Source of the DNA: Phoebastria nigripes
Lineage: Eukaryota > Chordata > Aves > Procellariiformes > Diomedeidae
Length of the DNA stretch: 64,000 bases
Direction: 5' to 3'
Assembly: GCA_035582835.1 (NCBI GenBank)
Contig: JAYKAV010000460.1
Location: 26,860-90,859, forward strand
Of this stretch, positions 12,794 to 25,049 are shown piece by piece; the stretch's first letter is position 1, and the number at the start of each line of letters is the position of its first letter. The notes beneath the pieces are model-generated. The model had not been told where the DNA came from. It searched no databases and was given only the letters and a program-made list of their open reading frames with translations. Both the position numbers and the translations under genes were made by a program.

Positions 12794-13909
12794 CTAGANC
12801 AGGTTGCTCAGAGCCCCCTCCAACCTGACCTGCAATGTTTTCAGAGACAGGGCATCTACCACCTCTCTGGGCAACCTGTTCCAGTGTTTCACCACCCTCA
12901 GCGTAAAAAATTTCTTCCTTATATCTANNCTAAATCTACCCTCTTTTAGTTTAAAACCATTACCCCTTGTCCTATCACTACAGGCCCTGCTAAAAAGTTT
13001 GTCCCCATCTTTCTTATAAGCTCCCTTTAAGTACTGAAAGGCCACAATAAGGTCTCCCCAAAGCCTTCTCTNCTCCAGGCTGAACAANCCCAACTCTCTC
13101 AGCCTTTCTTCATAGGAGAGGCGTTCCATCCCCCTGATCATTTTTGTGGCCCTCCTCTGGACCCGCTCCAACAGGTCTATGCCTTTCTTGTGCTGAGGNN
13201 TNCAGAGCTGGATGCAGTANTCCTGGTGGGGTCTCACCAGAGCAGAGTAGAGGGGCAGAATCACCTCCCTCGACCTGCTGGCCACGCTTCTTTTGATGCA
13301 GCCCAGGATACGGTTGGCCTTCTNGGCTNCGAGNGCACATTGCCAGCTCATGTCCAGCTTTTCATCCACCAGTACCCCCAAGTCCTTCTCGGCANGGCTG
13401 CTCCCAATCCCTTCATCCCCCAGCCTGTATTGATACCGGGCGTTGCCCCGACCCAGGTGCAGGACCTTGCACTTGGCCTTGTTGAACCTCATGAGGTTCA
13501 CACGGGCCCACTTCTCCAGCTTGTCCAGGTCCCTCTGGATGGCATCCCGTCCATCAGGTGTGTCAACCGCACCACTCAGCTTGGTGTTGTCTGCAAACTT
13601 GCTGAGGGTGCACTCGATCCCACTGTCTATGTCATTGATGAAGATATTAAACAGTACTGGTCCCAATACGGACCCCTGTGGGATGCCACTTGTCACCGAT
13701 CTCCATCTGGACGTTGAACCGTTGACCACTACCCTCTGGATGCGACCAGCCAACCAATTCTTCATCCACCAGACAGTCCACCCATCAAATCCATACCTCT
13801 CCAGTTTAGAGAGAAGGATGCTGGGGGGGGACCGTGTCAAAGGCCTTACAGAAGTCCAGATAGATGACATCTGTAGCTCTTCCCATGTCCACTGAGGTAG
13901 TCGCTCCAT
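12794..13909 (-). pseudogene. CR1 reverse transcriptase, downstream frame (motif B onward)
   Basis: This is the longest open frame in the window (371 codons). Residues 1 to about 30 are out of frame with the family. From about residue 32 ([10 protein letters not shown]) it follows the CR1 polymerase. Residues 75-94 carry [20 protein letters not shown] (motif B region). Residues 105-108 carry motif C as FADN, where active members have FADD, so one of the paired metal-binding aspartates is replaced. The thumb and C-terminal region (LGVLVDEKLDMSWQC, VQRRATKMIRGMERLSYEERL, HWNRLPREVVDA) is intact up to the natural stop. Several codons contain N. Together with the frameshift upstream, this makes the element inactive. 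Confidence 0.92.
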
Positions 13910-14048
13910 CGTAGAAGGCCACTAGGTTGGTCAGGCAAGACTTGCCCTTGGTGAAGCCATGCTGGCTGTCTCGAATCACCTCCCTGTCCTCCATGTGCCT
14001 TAGTATAGCTTCCAGGAGGATCTGCTCCATCATCTTCCCAGGCACCAA
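13806..14048 (-). pseudogene. CR1 reverse transcriptase, upstream frame (fingers to motif A)
   Basis: An 80-codon frame covers the upstream part of the CR1 reverse transcriptase. Residues 29-38 are the conserved [10 protein letters not shown] block. Residues 61-73 are RT motif A ([13 protein letters not shown]), with the first catalytic aspartate at residue 65. The frame leaves the family sequence after 'DTVPPQ' because of a one-base length change in the G8 run at 13823-13830. The correct continuation lies in the overlapping frame 12794-13909. The ATG at 14046-14048 is internal to the original protein. The native start was lost with the 5' truncation of the element. Confidence 0.9.
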
Positions 14049-14129
14049 GGTGAGACTGACTGGCCTGTAGTTCCCCAGGTCTTCCTTTTTTCCCTTTTTT
14101 GAAAATGGGGGTTATGTTTCCCCTTTTCC

Positions 14130-14565
14130 TTTTAATGCATTATTAAAGTATATTGAATGTTCTACTAAACCTATTTCATCTCTTAATTGCTCTGAGTCCT
14201 CAATAAAGAGGACAACACAAAAGAATAAGAAATTACATTTGTGAAAAAAGAAATATGCTACATATAGGCATGTTTCTTTTAAAGAAAATATGATTCCACA
14301 AGAAGGAAAACATTATCTATTTGCCTAGCAGTAAACAAAANTGCAGCACATAAACACGGAAAAGACCCACTAATTCATGTAGTGTATTCACTGGCAAGAC
14401 AGCAGTCTTAGTTTTCTACTACAGAAAGTATTGAGATACTCAAGAACTTGATGGTCTTCAGCCTTCTTGGGACACTCCAAAAAGTCTGTTAGATTAGACT
14501 AGCTAGAAATGTCAAAAGGATTTCTGATACTCTTATCCCAATACGGTCTTTCTATGCTGGTGAAA
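14130..14565. other. Unassigned sequence
   Basis: AT-rich flank of the CR1 element with no gene or repeat recognised. N at 14341. Confidence 0.5.
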
Positions 14566-14569
14566 AAAC

Positions 14570-14652
14570 GACAGGGAAGGAAAGGGGGGGGGAGGGGAGG
14601 AAGACAAGAGAGGAAGAAGGGAAGGGAGGGAAGGGCGGGGAGGAGAGAGACA
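14570..14652 (+). repeat. Purine-rich GGGA/GGAA tract, G-quadruplex candidate
   Basis: An almost pure purine run on the + strand includes a G9 run (14584-14592). At 14619-14640 there are five G tracts of three or more, separated by one or two bases. This spacing fits the intramolecular G-quadruplex rule (G3+ N1-7, four times). It most likely arose by microsatellite growth. Confidence 0.8.
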
Positions 14653-14654
14653 CA

Positions 14655-17600
14655 AACATACCTCATCTATTTTAGCTCACTTAAATCTTTGCTACACTCT
14701 AAGTCTCATACAACCTTCACTAAATACAGTGGTATGAAGACATTTCCTTCAGTCCATTACAAAACAGCCTCATCAACTGGCAACAGGAGAACTCCTTAAG
14801 GATTTGGCACTCAAAATGGCACTACTGAAGAGCATATTGCTTGGACACTTCCTAAACTTCAGTTTTCTCCCTTCACAGGTTTTGTGCCAGAACAAACCCC
14901 TTTCAATCTTTGAAATAGTTCACATTTTCACTGGTTTGGAAAGAATTACAGGTTTCAATTTCCTACCATTAACATTGCCTCTGTCTGTCCACATCACCTC
15001 TTTTGAAGCGCCTACTGTTCTTCCTACACCTGGGAAGTAAGAACAGAAACTTCAAAATCTGGAAGCTGCTGTGGTGGAGGTAGGAGAGGACTGACACAGA
15101 AGGAGCTAACAGGACATTCAGGGAGAAGCCAGATGAATTTCTGGAGATTACATGATGCATTTGTACAAAAATAGGTAGATTTAAGAGTTGCTGTGCTAGA
15201 AAACCATTCTGTTTCACTATGTTTCATGCAACATTTGTTTAAATATTTGGATGCATCGTTAGTATAGGCATCAAAACTGAGGTTTTCCAAATCACTAAAG
15301 CTTCAAGCAGGTGAACTATAATTACAGCAGCTTTTAGGCTCCCTTTTTATTTTTTTCTGTGATCTGTTTTAGTCCTGGGACTATCACTCTGCACATGCTG
15401 TAGAAGTCAGTAAAGCTCAAAAGTTTTATCTAGGACTCTGATAGGAACAGGCTGGGTACTCCAATCACATACTCTTGCCTGCATATTTCCTTCCATTTTC
15501 TTCCGTTCCTTCCATACAGTAGCAAAATAAGTCTATTATATTTCTCCCACTACACCCAAAAATTCAGTGTGTTCTTACTTCTGCAACTGGTGTCTCTAGT
15601 GGAAACCAGCAATGATATGACAGACTAAAGAGAGTGGGAAGAGTGGCACCAATAGGACCAGAATATAAAGACCTCTCATAAATACCTCTCATGAAGTAAA
15701 AAATACAGCTATGCCAAAAGCTGCTGCCCTACTAATCTCTGTATCCCTGAGGTCAGCATACTGTGTTGCACATTGATTACATGAATTAGAGTATCCACTG
15801 AGCTACATAAAGCTATACCTGAACAAGCGTGGTTACTGCAATATCTTTTCATGCTAAAATTCCAATGCTAAAATTATATGAGATCAATTTCAAATTAGCT
15901 GAAAACGTGTCTCGCAGATGCATGGTGTTTTCTAAACTTTTGTTGGACTGCTTTTTGACTTATCCTTTCCTTTCTTCTCTCNTGAAATAACTCACCACAG
16001 TGATTCTCAGGATCCTTTCAAAAACTGAACTCAACATATTTCATAATTCCACAGTATTTCACAATGATCAGATGATTTTTTTAGTAAGTAATTTTGTCTG
16101 TCATTTTCAGTGAAAGCAAAAACTGTCTTTCAGAATGACAAATGAAGCAAAATAATGTAAAAACTTAAGAAATTTCATAAACATATTCTGTCAATAATAT
16201 CTACTACTGGTAGAGTTTACAGTGGGAGAAAAAGGAACCATTCAGAGCAGATCCTTATAAATTCCAATTGTGTTGTTTGGAATATATCTCATACATTTTG
16301 GCAAAGCTTCACTTACCATGTAGATTTCCAAAGTAATGTACTGAGCGAAACAGGTGTATGAACCGTTTCATGAAGTAAAATTCTATGAGCAATTAGCTGC
16401 TGAAGTGTCATCAGTCAAATACTGAGAGCTCTTTCACGTGCATTGTCACCGCACTCTTAGCAAATCCTCAATGTAGTCATTAGGGAGGAAGAAAATTGAG
16501 ACTTATCTCAACAGAAGAGGCACACAAAGCATTTAGAAAAAGCTGCATACAAAACGTGGTGCAACATGAGTTCAATTATCTCCTTATGCTACAGTATGAG
16601 CATGCAGGATGTGAAAATACAAGGGAAATAGTACAAGCACTAAGATGCAGTCTGCACAATATAGAGAGCAGTTAGGTAAAGGGCATAATAAACCATATCT
16701 GAGCACTGTAGTGAAGAAAAAAACCACAAAAAGGTGTAAGAGCGAGGCACCTGAGGGCACCATGGCCTGGAAAGCAGTTGTGTTTGGAGGATTATGTTAG
16801 GCCTCAGATCAAGATCCTTTACTGGCATAAAATGGCAAAAATCTGTTAAATTTTTAAAGCTTTTTTTTAGAATTCTGGTGCTCACTTTATTTTATTTAAC
16901 ATTTAAGTAAAGACAGTTGAATTGAAGTCTTCCTTTTACCATAATTATATATCAACAGTTCATGAACACTAATGGTATTTATCAATATTTGAAAACATTG
17001 ACAGCAATTCAAAAGTTTAGTAAATTACACTGAAAAGCCAGATGCCAGAATCACACCCAGACAGTCACTCCCTAGTGCTGTTCAAATAGTGCTAATTACA
17101 TTATACTTTCTTAGGTCCTTATGTTGTGAAAGCATTTTGCAGCACAAGTAAGATTAGAGGTCTAAATACATAAGACACAAGGGTTCAGTCTCAGCCGGGC
17201 ATTAGACTTGGTGCCCATTTACATACTAAAAACATTAATTTGGGTGGAAAAAAGAAAGGCTAACCTGGAATCGAAACCTAGCAGAGATTGCTCAGACTCT
17301 CGGTATAGCAGTTCTTTTTTCAGTAACAATCAATCTCACTGTTCAACACTGTCCAGATATGGCTCAGCAGAATATTTATGGACATGTGCAGCATCTTTTT
17401 GGAACTAATACAAAATTTAAGTATAAATTATAGGTTCACACTTCTGAAATATTTATATTTAAATAAGACCCAGCATCTGATAAAAATACTACAGTGAGGT
17501 CTCCATGTCTTGGGGCATGGGGGACAGCAGTTTAGTTCTACAGATCGTTTCCTGCTGTTTTCCAAGTACAGCCAGGGAGAATTTCTTTAAATTTCTATGG

Positions 17601-17880
17601 AAAATTCCTACTTCATAACTGTAAGTAGACAATATGAATTGATACAAACATTTTATTGGCCAAGTTCGCAAAAATGCCAAGTGTTTGTTCTCAAGCAATA
17701 ATCCCAGCATAGCTAAAATCACGTTGAAATCATGATATGCAAAGCTGTTTTCCAGTTCTTTTCAAGATATTCAAAGCACCAAGCATATTCACGAATATTG
17801 ATCAGCATGAACTAGGATCATCAGTCCAGTTTAAAATGACATATAACTGTAAGTGGCTCTAGTGGCTCTAGTAACCTTGC
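14655..17880. other. Unassigned sequence
   Basis: No gene or mobile element was identified in about 3.2 kb. Frames of 76-96 codons on both strands (14804-15290, 16640-16885, 17489-17722) overlap each other or lack any recognisable motif. Confidence 0.5.
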
Positions 17881-17951
17881 GTTGAATCTCTGTCATCCTA
17901 ATCTTAAAGCACCTGCAACATATCTAGAACCAGTTCAGACCAATTTAGGTC
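17881..17951. repeat. Dispersed repeat, copy 1
   Basis: A segment of about 70 bases beginning GTTGAATCTC, with the core ACCTGCAACA, aligns with small gaps to 19014-19076 in the same orientation. The family is not recognised. The divergence suggests an old interspersed repeat or an ancient local duplication. Confidence 0.5.
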
Positions 17952-18318
17952 CCCAAATGACATTAAGCAACAGAAGCCTCTAAATAGTCAATGAAGGAAA
18001 AGANGACGACGTTTCTAAAGAGTCTGAAGAGATTTACCACAGAGCCCTACAGTTGTCTGACGTGATTTCTGAAGAGGCCTGTCTCTCTCCAGGGACTATT
18101 GACAGATTTTATGTGTACTAGCCTGCTAGCGTAGGCACCTAGAATTAGGCTGCGAGAATACACTATTTTTCCTTGTAAATAGACACTTCATAATACTTTG
18201 AAACTACTGAAGTTGTGTTTTCTTTTAAAAAGTTGAGAAGGCAATAAAATACTTCCTTCACATCTCTGTTAATATGAGACTTTTGATCTTTATGCTTCTG
18301 TCCTGTGGCATCTTTATT

Positions 18319-18336
18319 TAAAAAAAAAAAAAAAAA
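18319..18336 (+). repeat. Poly-A tract (A18)
   Basis: A run of about 18 A followed by CACCACACAAAAAAAG, a decayed A/C-rich continuation. The left flank shows no recognisable retrocopy. Confidence 0.8.
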
Positions 18337-19013
18337 ACACCACACAAAAAAAGCCCACAGAAAATGATCTTCACATAACAAGCAATGTGTTTACTGCTTC
18401 CAGCACAGAAAACCATCTGCTTATTATCTCTGATAGTATGAGCTTTTGCTTTATTCTCTGCTCCACCATCACAATACAGTGTCAGCAATGCTGCTCATAG
18501 GTGTACTCAGAACAGCACATGATAATGCAGAATGAATTTTAGACTAGTAAAGACTATATCAATGCCACCTTTAGAAGACTTTCCAACAAGTGGCAATGGT
18601 GGGGCAGAAGGAAGGCTGAAAGATTAGAATCTACACTGCCTCCATTTTTGCACAGTTTGCCCAGCGGTTACAAATACCCTGCTTCTTAGTTTGATCACTG
18701 ATTTTATTTAGTAGTCCTGCACTGAAACACTCTTGCAGTATTCAAGGATCTCCATTAGGATACGTCCTCCCTGTCAAATACCTCCATAAAAGCAGAAATA
18801 CTAAAAATACAGGTCTTCCATGCACATCTGGTAACTCAGCTACTTAAACAGATGTTCTGGTATTCAGCATCAAANCAGTTAAAACTTGTTTTGCATCTGC
18901 ATTACAAACCTCACAGCTGGTACATAAACAAATGTGTTTGGGTAACCAGTAATGCTTTCATCAACCTAGCTTAAAACAGTATCTGACTAAAAATGCCTCC
19001 TGTAAAATTTTGG

Positions 19014-19076
19014 GTTGAATCTCTTAGTCTTAATCTTTATGTACCTGCAACACATCCCTACAAAGTCAGTTAAGGT
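19014..19076. repeat. Dispersed repeat, copy 2
   Basis: The direct-orientation partner of 17881-17951. It shares GTTGAATCTC at its start, TAATCTT, the ACCTGCAACA core with CAT following, and CAGTT...AAGG further on. About 1.1 kb separates the two copies. Confidence 0.5.
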
Positions 19077-19079
19077 CTT

Positions 19080-21330
19080 GACGTACCATGAGATTCTAAC
19101 CAAACATATTAAAAATGCAGATGTCAGCTTTTCAAATAATATCTGGTAAAGAACAATACAAAATATTTACAGCTTTACACAGCTCTTNAAAAATGTCTGC
19201 TTTCCTCAACACATCAGTCACTTCTGATCACTCTGTCAGTGTAACTTCATCGTGGCACACTGCACTGACATATAGCTTTAAGTTAGAATGGAAATTTCTT
19301 TGATAGACTTCTAAGAGTATGGAGATTTTTTTAATCAGTTTTAAATAGACAACATACAGGTGCGCACAAGTGTCAGATTCTTTTGGGATTTTGTTTAAAT
19401 CCAAGCTATTTAATTTAAAAATATTATGGAGAGAACATACATATCTAGAAATAACTACAGAAAAGATATTACACTAACCTGTAAAAACTTCAAAATGGAA
19501 TTAAAAGTATTTAAATATACTTTTGAAGTTTTACAGAAAAACAAGCCATTCAAAAAGGTACAAAATTGTGGGGGGAAGTAGAGCACAGTCCTATTGTTAA
19601 CAGCACTGCTACAAACTCTTCTTAGGGCTAAAGGAACACAGGTTCTATGGCAAAATTCTGTATCAGTATTTTAAAAGATTTTGAAGACTGATCAAATTGG
19701 AGATCTTTAGAGACATGGCAAAAAAACAGGAATTACAAAAAAATTAACAAAAAGGAGTTAAGCGTAATGAAAATGAGCTTAATGAAAACATACAACTGAA
19801 GACTGACTGATGGCACAGATCATTTGTCATCCGAATGACAATCAGTTTCTCTTCAAAGAGAATAAAGAAAGAGGTGAGGATGCAAAAGGCAGTATTAGTA
19901 TGGCTTTCTGGGGAAAACAGAGCTAGAGAGAATGATGGTATAAAAGCATTTTCAAGGGTATCAATGTATGGAGAACAGACTAACAACTAAAAGCATTTTA
20001 AAAAACAAAAAAAAGAAAAATAAGGACTAAATGGACATTTGCTACATTTTTTTCTAATAATTTTGTGATTTTTAAGTATTCTGAGGTATTACAAGGAGGT
20101 CATATTTTAAGACCTGAAAAACAGAATAAAACAGATAGTGGTAATTACTCCCTAAGTATTACAGATGATAGAATCACAGCTTCTAACACTTCCTCCTGCT
20201 CTCCATGCCATACCTGGGCAGGGAACTGAAAGACATCCCCACAGCTGTGTGAGACTTCAGTTAGTAAAGCCCACCTGGTTGAGGCTACCGACTTCAGTAA
20301 CGTCAGCAAATACCTACAACAACCAAACCAATCGCCAGCAAAAACTATGTGCAAAAAAATCTGATAAAAATGCCTAAATTGTGGGCATCCACATCTATTT
20401 ATACTCCCACTTCAAAACACTGGTGCAAAGTTTGGTCTTAGTTGCTGGTAGCTATTCAGACGGTATTTGTGGAAGAGCAATCGGAAGATTTCCTACGCAG
20501 AACAGTTACTCCCTAGCTGATGGCCTTTTTCAGTATTAAATCTTGTCTGCCCCTGTAACACTTCCCATGTAACCTACACTTCATGCCTCTATACACCTTC
20601 AGGCCTGGAAGGTGCTATCTCATCCTCCCATATACTCACCTTTCAACTGGACCTATATGGCAGACAGTAGACTACTACCTCACACTCCACATATCACTGC
20701 CTTTGATCTGATCTCCTTTTTAATCACTCGGAGGTTCAATCTTCTTTTTTTTGGCTATCAGTAGCCATTTCACACAGTATCAAAACTGATAAGAGTCCTA
20801 GATGAGCTATTTCATGACTCTTCCAGAGTATGACTTCCTGATGACATCTTCTTGTTCCTGGCAGGAGTATTAGTGTTCCACTGTGAACTTGGCCCACAAT
20901 TCAGCCACTCTCTCATACTGAGTCTCCACATTCCTTATAACTGCATAATAAATGAAGCTGATCAGAGCCTTCAAGACAATGTTTTTCTAGAAACAGAAAA
21001 GATTATAGGAAGGGGAAAATATAACACTACAAAAAAAGCAGGGAAGAAATGAACAGAGGAGCAAGGGAATATAGGTACTCAAGGCAGGTAAGCTTTTCAC
21101 AGGTATTTCGGCTGGATAGCAACTTCAAGCAATATAGTTCTATAAGTGTTTATTAAAAAGAGAAAGGAAGGAAAAAAGCTTCAGGAAAATAAATACAGTA
21201 GGGACTCTGAGTGAGGCAAATCAGAATGCTGCTTGGGGTCTTTGCTTCAAGTCCAAAGGGTCTTTTTTTATTTTCTATATGAAAAGCAGAANAGAAAAGA
21301 AAGTGAAATAAATAAATAAAGCCTTCCAGT
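19080..21330. other. Unassigned sequence
   Basis: No gene or repeat was identified. Short frames on both strands (19744-19986, 20145-20377, 20852-21052) show no family features. Confidence 0.5.
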
Positions 21331-21338
21331 TTTAAGCA

Positions 21339-21385
21339 CACACACACAAGCATTCGTACACACACATTCACTCTCTCACGCACAA
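21339..21385 (+). repeat. Imperfect (CA)n/CT-rich microsatellite
   Basis: CACACACACACA followed by interrupted CACACACA, TCTCTC and CACGCACA units. Confidence 0.8.
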
Positions 21386-21389
21386 TTTC

Positions 21390-23080
21390 AGAAGGGACTG
21401 AACTTCAGTCTACAGTTATTAATCCTGCAATCTTACTGTGAGTCTGTATCACAGCTGTTTTACTTAGCTCCCTATATATTCTTCTTTGTTACAAAAACCG
21501 CTCAAAAAGTTTTCTCATTGCTGAGCATGCCTATAACAACATATTTTAAGACAAAATCTTCTAAATATGCCATTTGATATTTTTAGTACATTCAATACGT
21601 TTTGAGCAGGGAACTTCAAATTTCTCCCTTTATATAAACATCCAAATCTTTTTACTATTTCACAGACTCTTAGCTGGAATTTTTATTTAATCAATATGTT
21701 TATTACAACGAATAATGACTGCAGACACATTTCATGTTTCTGGACAAAGTCAGCATAACAGAGTAGCAAATTAACTAATGACTGCAGGGATGACTTTGCT
21801 AGTGTGCAGGTAAAGATCAATAAAGAAATCAGAACTCATCAAAAATAATATTCAAAAAAAGAAAAAGGCAGACACAAGTGTTACTTTACAAAATAAGACT
21901 GAGAATTTCCAGAAAGAAAGAAAATTTTTGTGATAAGACAAACATATATGACATCTTAATTTAAAAGATTAATGAGAGGTAATGAAATTGCATATACTTA
22001 AAGTTTAAAACTTAAGTAGCTAAACAAAAGATCCTTCCAAAAAAAAAAATATATAATGGGAGGCCTGAGACACTCAGCTTCTTAAACTCCTAGAACAAGG
22101 ATCCTTTAGAGTAAGTTTGTTCCTGTTGAAGAATGCTGCAAAAGTGCAGAAGTACAGCCACTAAATGACTAGGGGAAAAAAAGGAAGGAACTGCCAGTAA
22201 TGAAATACAAGAGCCCCCAGTTGGTAGATTTTAAGCTACACAGATGAGGAAGAACATTTACTGAATGCATACTGCGTGCCACTGAAACAAAACGTGGATA
22301 TAGTCAAAAGGGGTTTTCTTCATAAAATGTACCTAATCTGTCATTTTTAAAGACAGTTCTTCATGTAAGGGAAACACACTTTCCAGATACAGAGATTTAA
22401 TAACCATTTTGACAAAATACTTTAAAACTACTCTCAAACAATAATAATATGTAATTACCACATATCGCCTTGTCATAAAAATAACTGAGAACCAGATGGA
22501 CCAACACATGATAGAATTGTCCACACTTAACCTCTGACCATAGTCAAATTTAGAATCAGCAAATGTCCAAAAGCTCTTCTTAATTCATGAATATGTGACG
22601 ACCTCCATGAAATGAGCAGATTGTGTTTCCATTTGTACCAGACAGATGTTAGTAATAGGCGATACACTAGTTACACAGAAGTATCTTGACCCTAAATGTA
22701 TCTGAATGCATTCATTTAGATTATGTCCTTACACATCAAACAACACTAAATAGCAAAAACAGCCTGATACTGGCCAGTAACAGTCCCGTGCACTGCCCTG
22801 CATTNCCTTTAGTGGCCTTGCCCAAGCCAGCACTGTGCCACTTGGTTCTTCTGTCCCTCTGCCTCCAGCCCTTTGTCCTTTCCTCTCCACTTCAGCCCAT
22901 GCCTGCATCACCCCCCTGGCTCCAGCCGGCTCAAAGGGAAAGAGCTAGGGTTCCAACGTCCACCAAGCCCTGCAGATGTCTCCTTCTCCCCAGAAAAGTG
23001 ATGGAGCAGCATGGGGCAGCCATGAATTGCAAGGGCCAGCGGGTCCTCACTCAGCATGCAGCACAGTGTTGTGTGCTGAG
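21390..23080. other. Unassigned sequence, GC-richer at the right end
   Basis: AT-rich to about 22750. From 22780 to 23080 the sequence is clearly richer in C and G and contains CCAGCCGGCTC (about 22922), a motif also present in the LTR at 5568-6081. That similarity is too short to call an LTR fragment. A 188-codon + strand frame (22686-23252) crosses this block and the (GA)n tract and has low-complexity RERERE sequence. I do not regard it as coding. Confidence 0.4.
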
Positions 23081-23085
23081 AGGAT

Positions 23086-23086
23086 C

Positions 23087-23123
<37 letters not shown>

Positions 23124-23127
23124 AGGG
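23086..23127 (+). repeat. (GA)n microsatellite
   Basis: About 40 bases of GA dinucleotides with one interruption (GAGGAGAG near 23103). Confidence 0.9.
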
Positions 23128-23129
23128 GT

Positions 23130-25045
23130 CCTCTTTGGACAGACTCTGGTCCTCCAGTAAGATCAACTCAGCTGCAGAAGGGGAGTTCTCCAACTCAGGG
23201 GAGAAGAAGGAGTTTTAAGAAAGGAGAAAGATTCTCTCTTTTTGTGGAATAATGCTCTAGACAACATGTAGAAAACAGCGCCAACTATTATGGTAATAGG
23301 ATGACAGGGAAGTTGAAAGTATTGCATGGCAGCAGACTAACACTAACGAGAAGGCAGCTTTNGCACTCTTCAAAATTCCTCAAAAGCAGAGAGCAAGTTT
23401 TAGTCAGTTGAAGAAATTTAAAGAACAAGAAGAATTGCCTATGACATACACTCAGTTCAACAAAACTCTACAAAGTTAAAAAAAAAGTGCTTTGAAAACA
23501 TTCAGAGTTATACTGAGAAGGCAAAGGAACCATTTCAGTACTTCTATCTAAGCTTAAGGACAGGAAAGTGCAGGAAAGGTGGGTATAAGCATAGGTAGAC
23601 ACACTGCTCTTAGACAGGATTGACTGTTTTAAGGACAAAGAAATCTCTTGAAAAGTATTCCTTTTCTGCAAGTGACATGTGTCAGATGGTTAAAGCAAAT
23701 ACGAAGTAACGTCATAAAAATAAGAGAGTAATCTGTATTTCTAGGAAGTTTCTCCCTTAAATGACATGCCTCAGTCTACCTGCTTATGGCTAACTGTTTT
23801 GTCTTTTTAATAAAACAACTGACTGGAAATCTTTGTGAGTATTTGCAGTAAGCAGATGAAGTATATGAAAGCACTATGGTAAGAATATGTGCACATGTAT
23901 GAAAAATATTATTAAAACAAAAATAAGTGAAGCTGAGACAATTCGGTATTGGAAGTATATGACATGTCTGAGAAGCCAGAAATACAATTTAATCTACAAC
24001 CACAGATAGTTTCATTACTTCTCACACTCAGGATGGGATGCTATATTTAAAAAAGCTTAATTAAAACTGTACTATTTTTATTTTATTTTACTGATTTTGC
24101 AAATCTTTGTTTATTGCTGGAGAGAATGCTAAATCCCACCCTCCTTGGGACTTGCATGTCTTTGAATGTTACACCTCTGTAGTTTCACTCCAACTGTGCT
24201 AGAAATTATTTTCAGCTGGCCCAGAGGCATTGTCGAATGCTCTGCGCTGCCATGGGCAAGACCAATATTTGATAGCTAACTTAGGATTCCTGCTGCCTGA
24301 ACTGGTAGAGAACAAGCATGTGGTAGAAGTGATGAGCTTGTTCTCCTGAGGGTAGGGTGCCAGCTGCACTATAAAAGAGAGTTAGTGTGGAATTAATAGT
24401 GGCCTCACAGGCAGGCTGTATATTTTGCCTTTCAACAGAAAAAGTCATGCCTTAATGGAAGCTAGAACGGAAGAACGAAGACTCAGAATGCAGAAAAGAC
24501 AACTGCTACCTTGCAAAATGAATTTATTTCAGTTTTGTGTATTTCAGTCTCACTATTGCAGGATGCTTTTCAGATGCTTTAAGGGACAGTTTGTGTTTAA
24601 ATAAGCCTACAATCTAATGACAAACCACTACAGAACTGCTACAGAAAAGTAAAGAAGACAATAGAAGCAAATTCTGTATACGGAAACTTTTGATTGATGC
24701 ATGCAAAAGGCAGAAGTGAGCTTATGAGAAGGATGCATAAGCAAATGCAGCAGAAGCTTTTTTGATGAGCTCATGAGGTACAAAGCTGTGGAAAACAAAA
24801 TGTAACTGTGAGAGAAATTGTCTCCAAATATGTGGACAAGTCTGGAAGTACTGGCAAAGCAGAATGAACAGGCATGACATAAAACTTGATGACAGGAAAA
24901 AAAAAACAAAAACCACAAATGACAAAGTTCAAAGATCAATTTCCTGAGTTTTCGGACCTAACAAACAAACTTTCTCAAAGAAAATCAATGTAGCACTGAT
25001 ACTTCAATCAGTTCCACAGACATTTTCCACCCCCTCACAATCTAT
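23130..25045. other. Unassigned sequence
   Basis: No gene recognised. A minus-strand 103-codon frame (24628-24939) is hydrophobic and Phe/Ser-rich, as expected from translating purine-rich antisense DNA. Confidence 0.5.
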
Positions 25046-25049
25046 TACT

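Larger units (their letters stand above)
12716..14127 (-). mobile_element. 5'-truncated CR1 non-LTR retrotransposon
   Basis: On the minus strand this is the 3' 1.4 kb of an avian CR1 LINE: most of the reverse transcriptase domain, the C-terminal region, a stop codon at 12794-12796, and a short 3' UTR. The UTR ends in the CATAGAATC-type terminus, seen on the + strand as AGAATCATAGAACAG from 12716. CR1 retrotransposes by target-primed reverse transcription and usually inserts as 5'-truncated copies, which fits the abrupt loss of similarity near 14127. The copy is comparatively well preserved but defective. It has a frameshift in a run of eight G (13823-13830) and an altered catalytic motif. At least a dozen N bases fall inside it. 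Confidence 0.95.

Noticed and set aside
13190..13895. 175- and 150-codon + strand frames
   Set aside because: They are antisense shadows of the CR1 reverse transcriptase on the minus strand.
22686..23252. 188-codon + strand open frame with RERERE stretch
   Set aside because: Its length comes from a GC-rich block and the (GA)n microsatellite. It contains an N and low-complexity sequence, with no domain.
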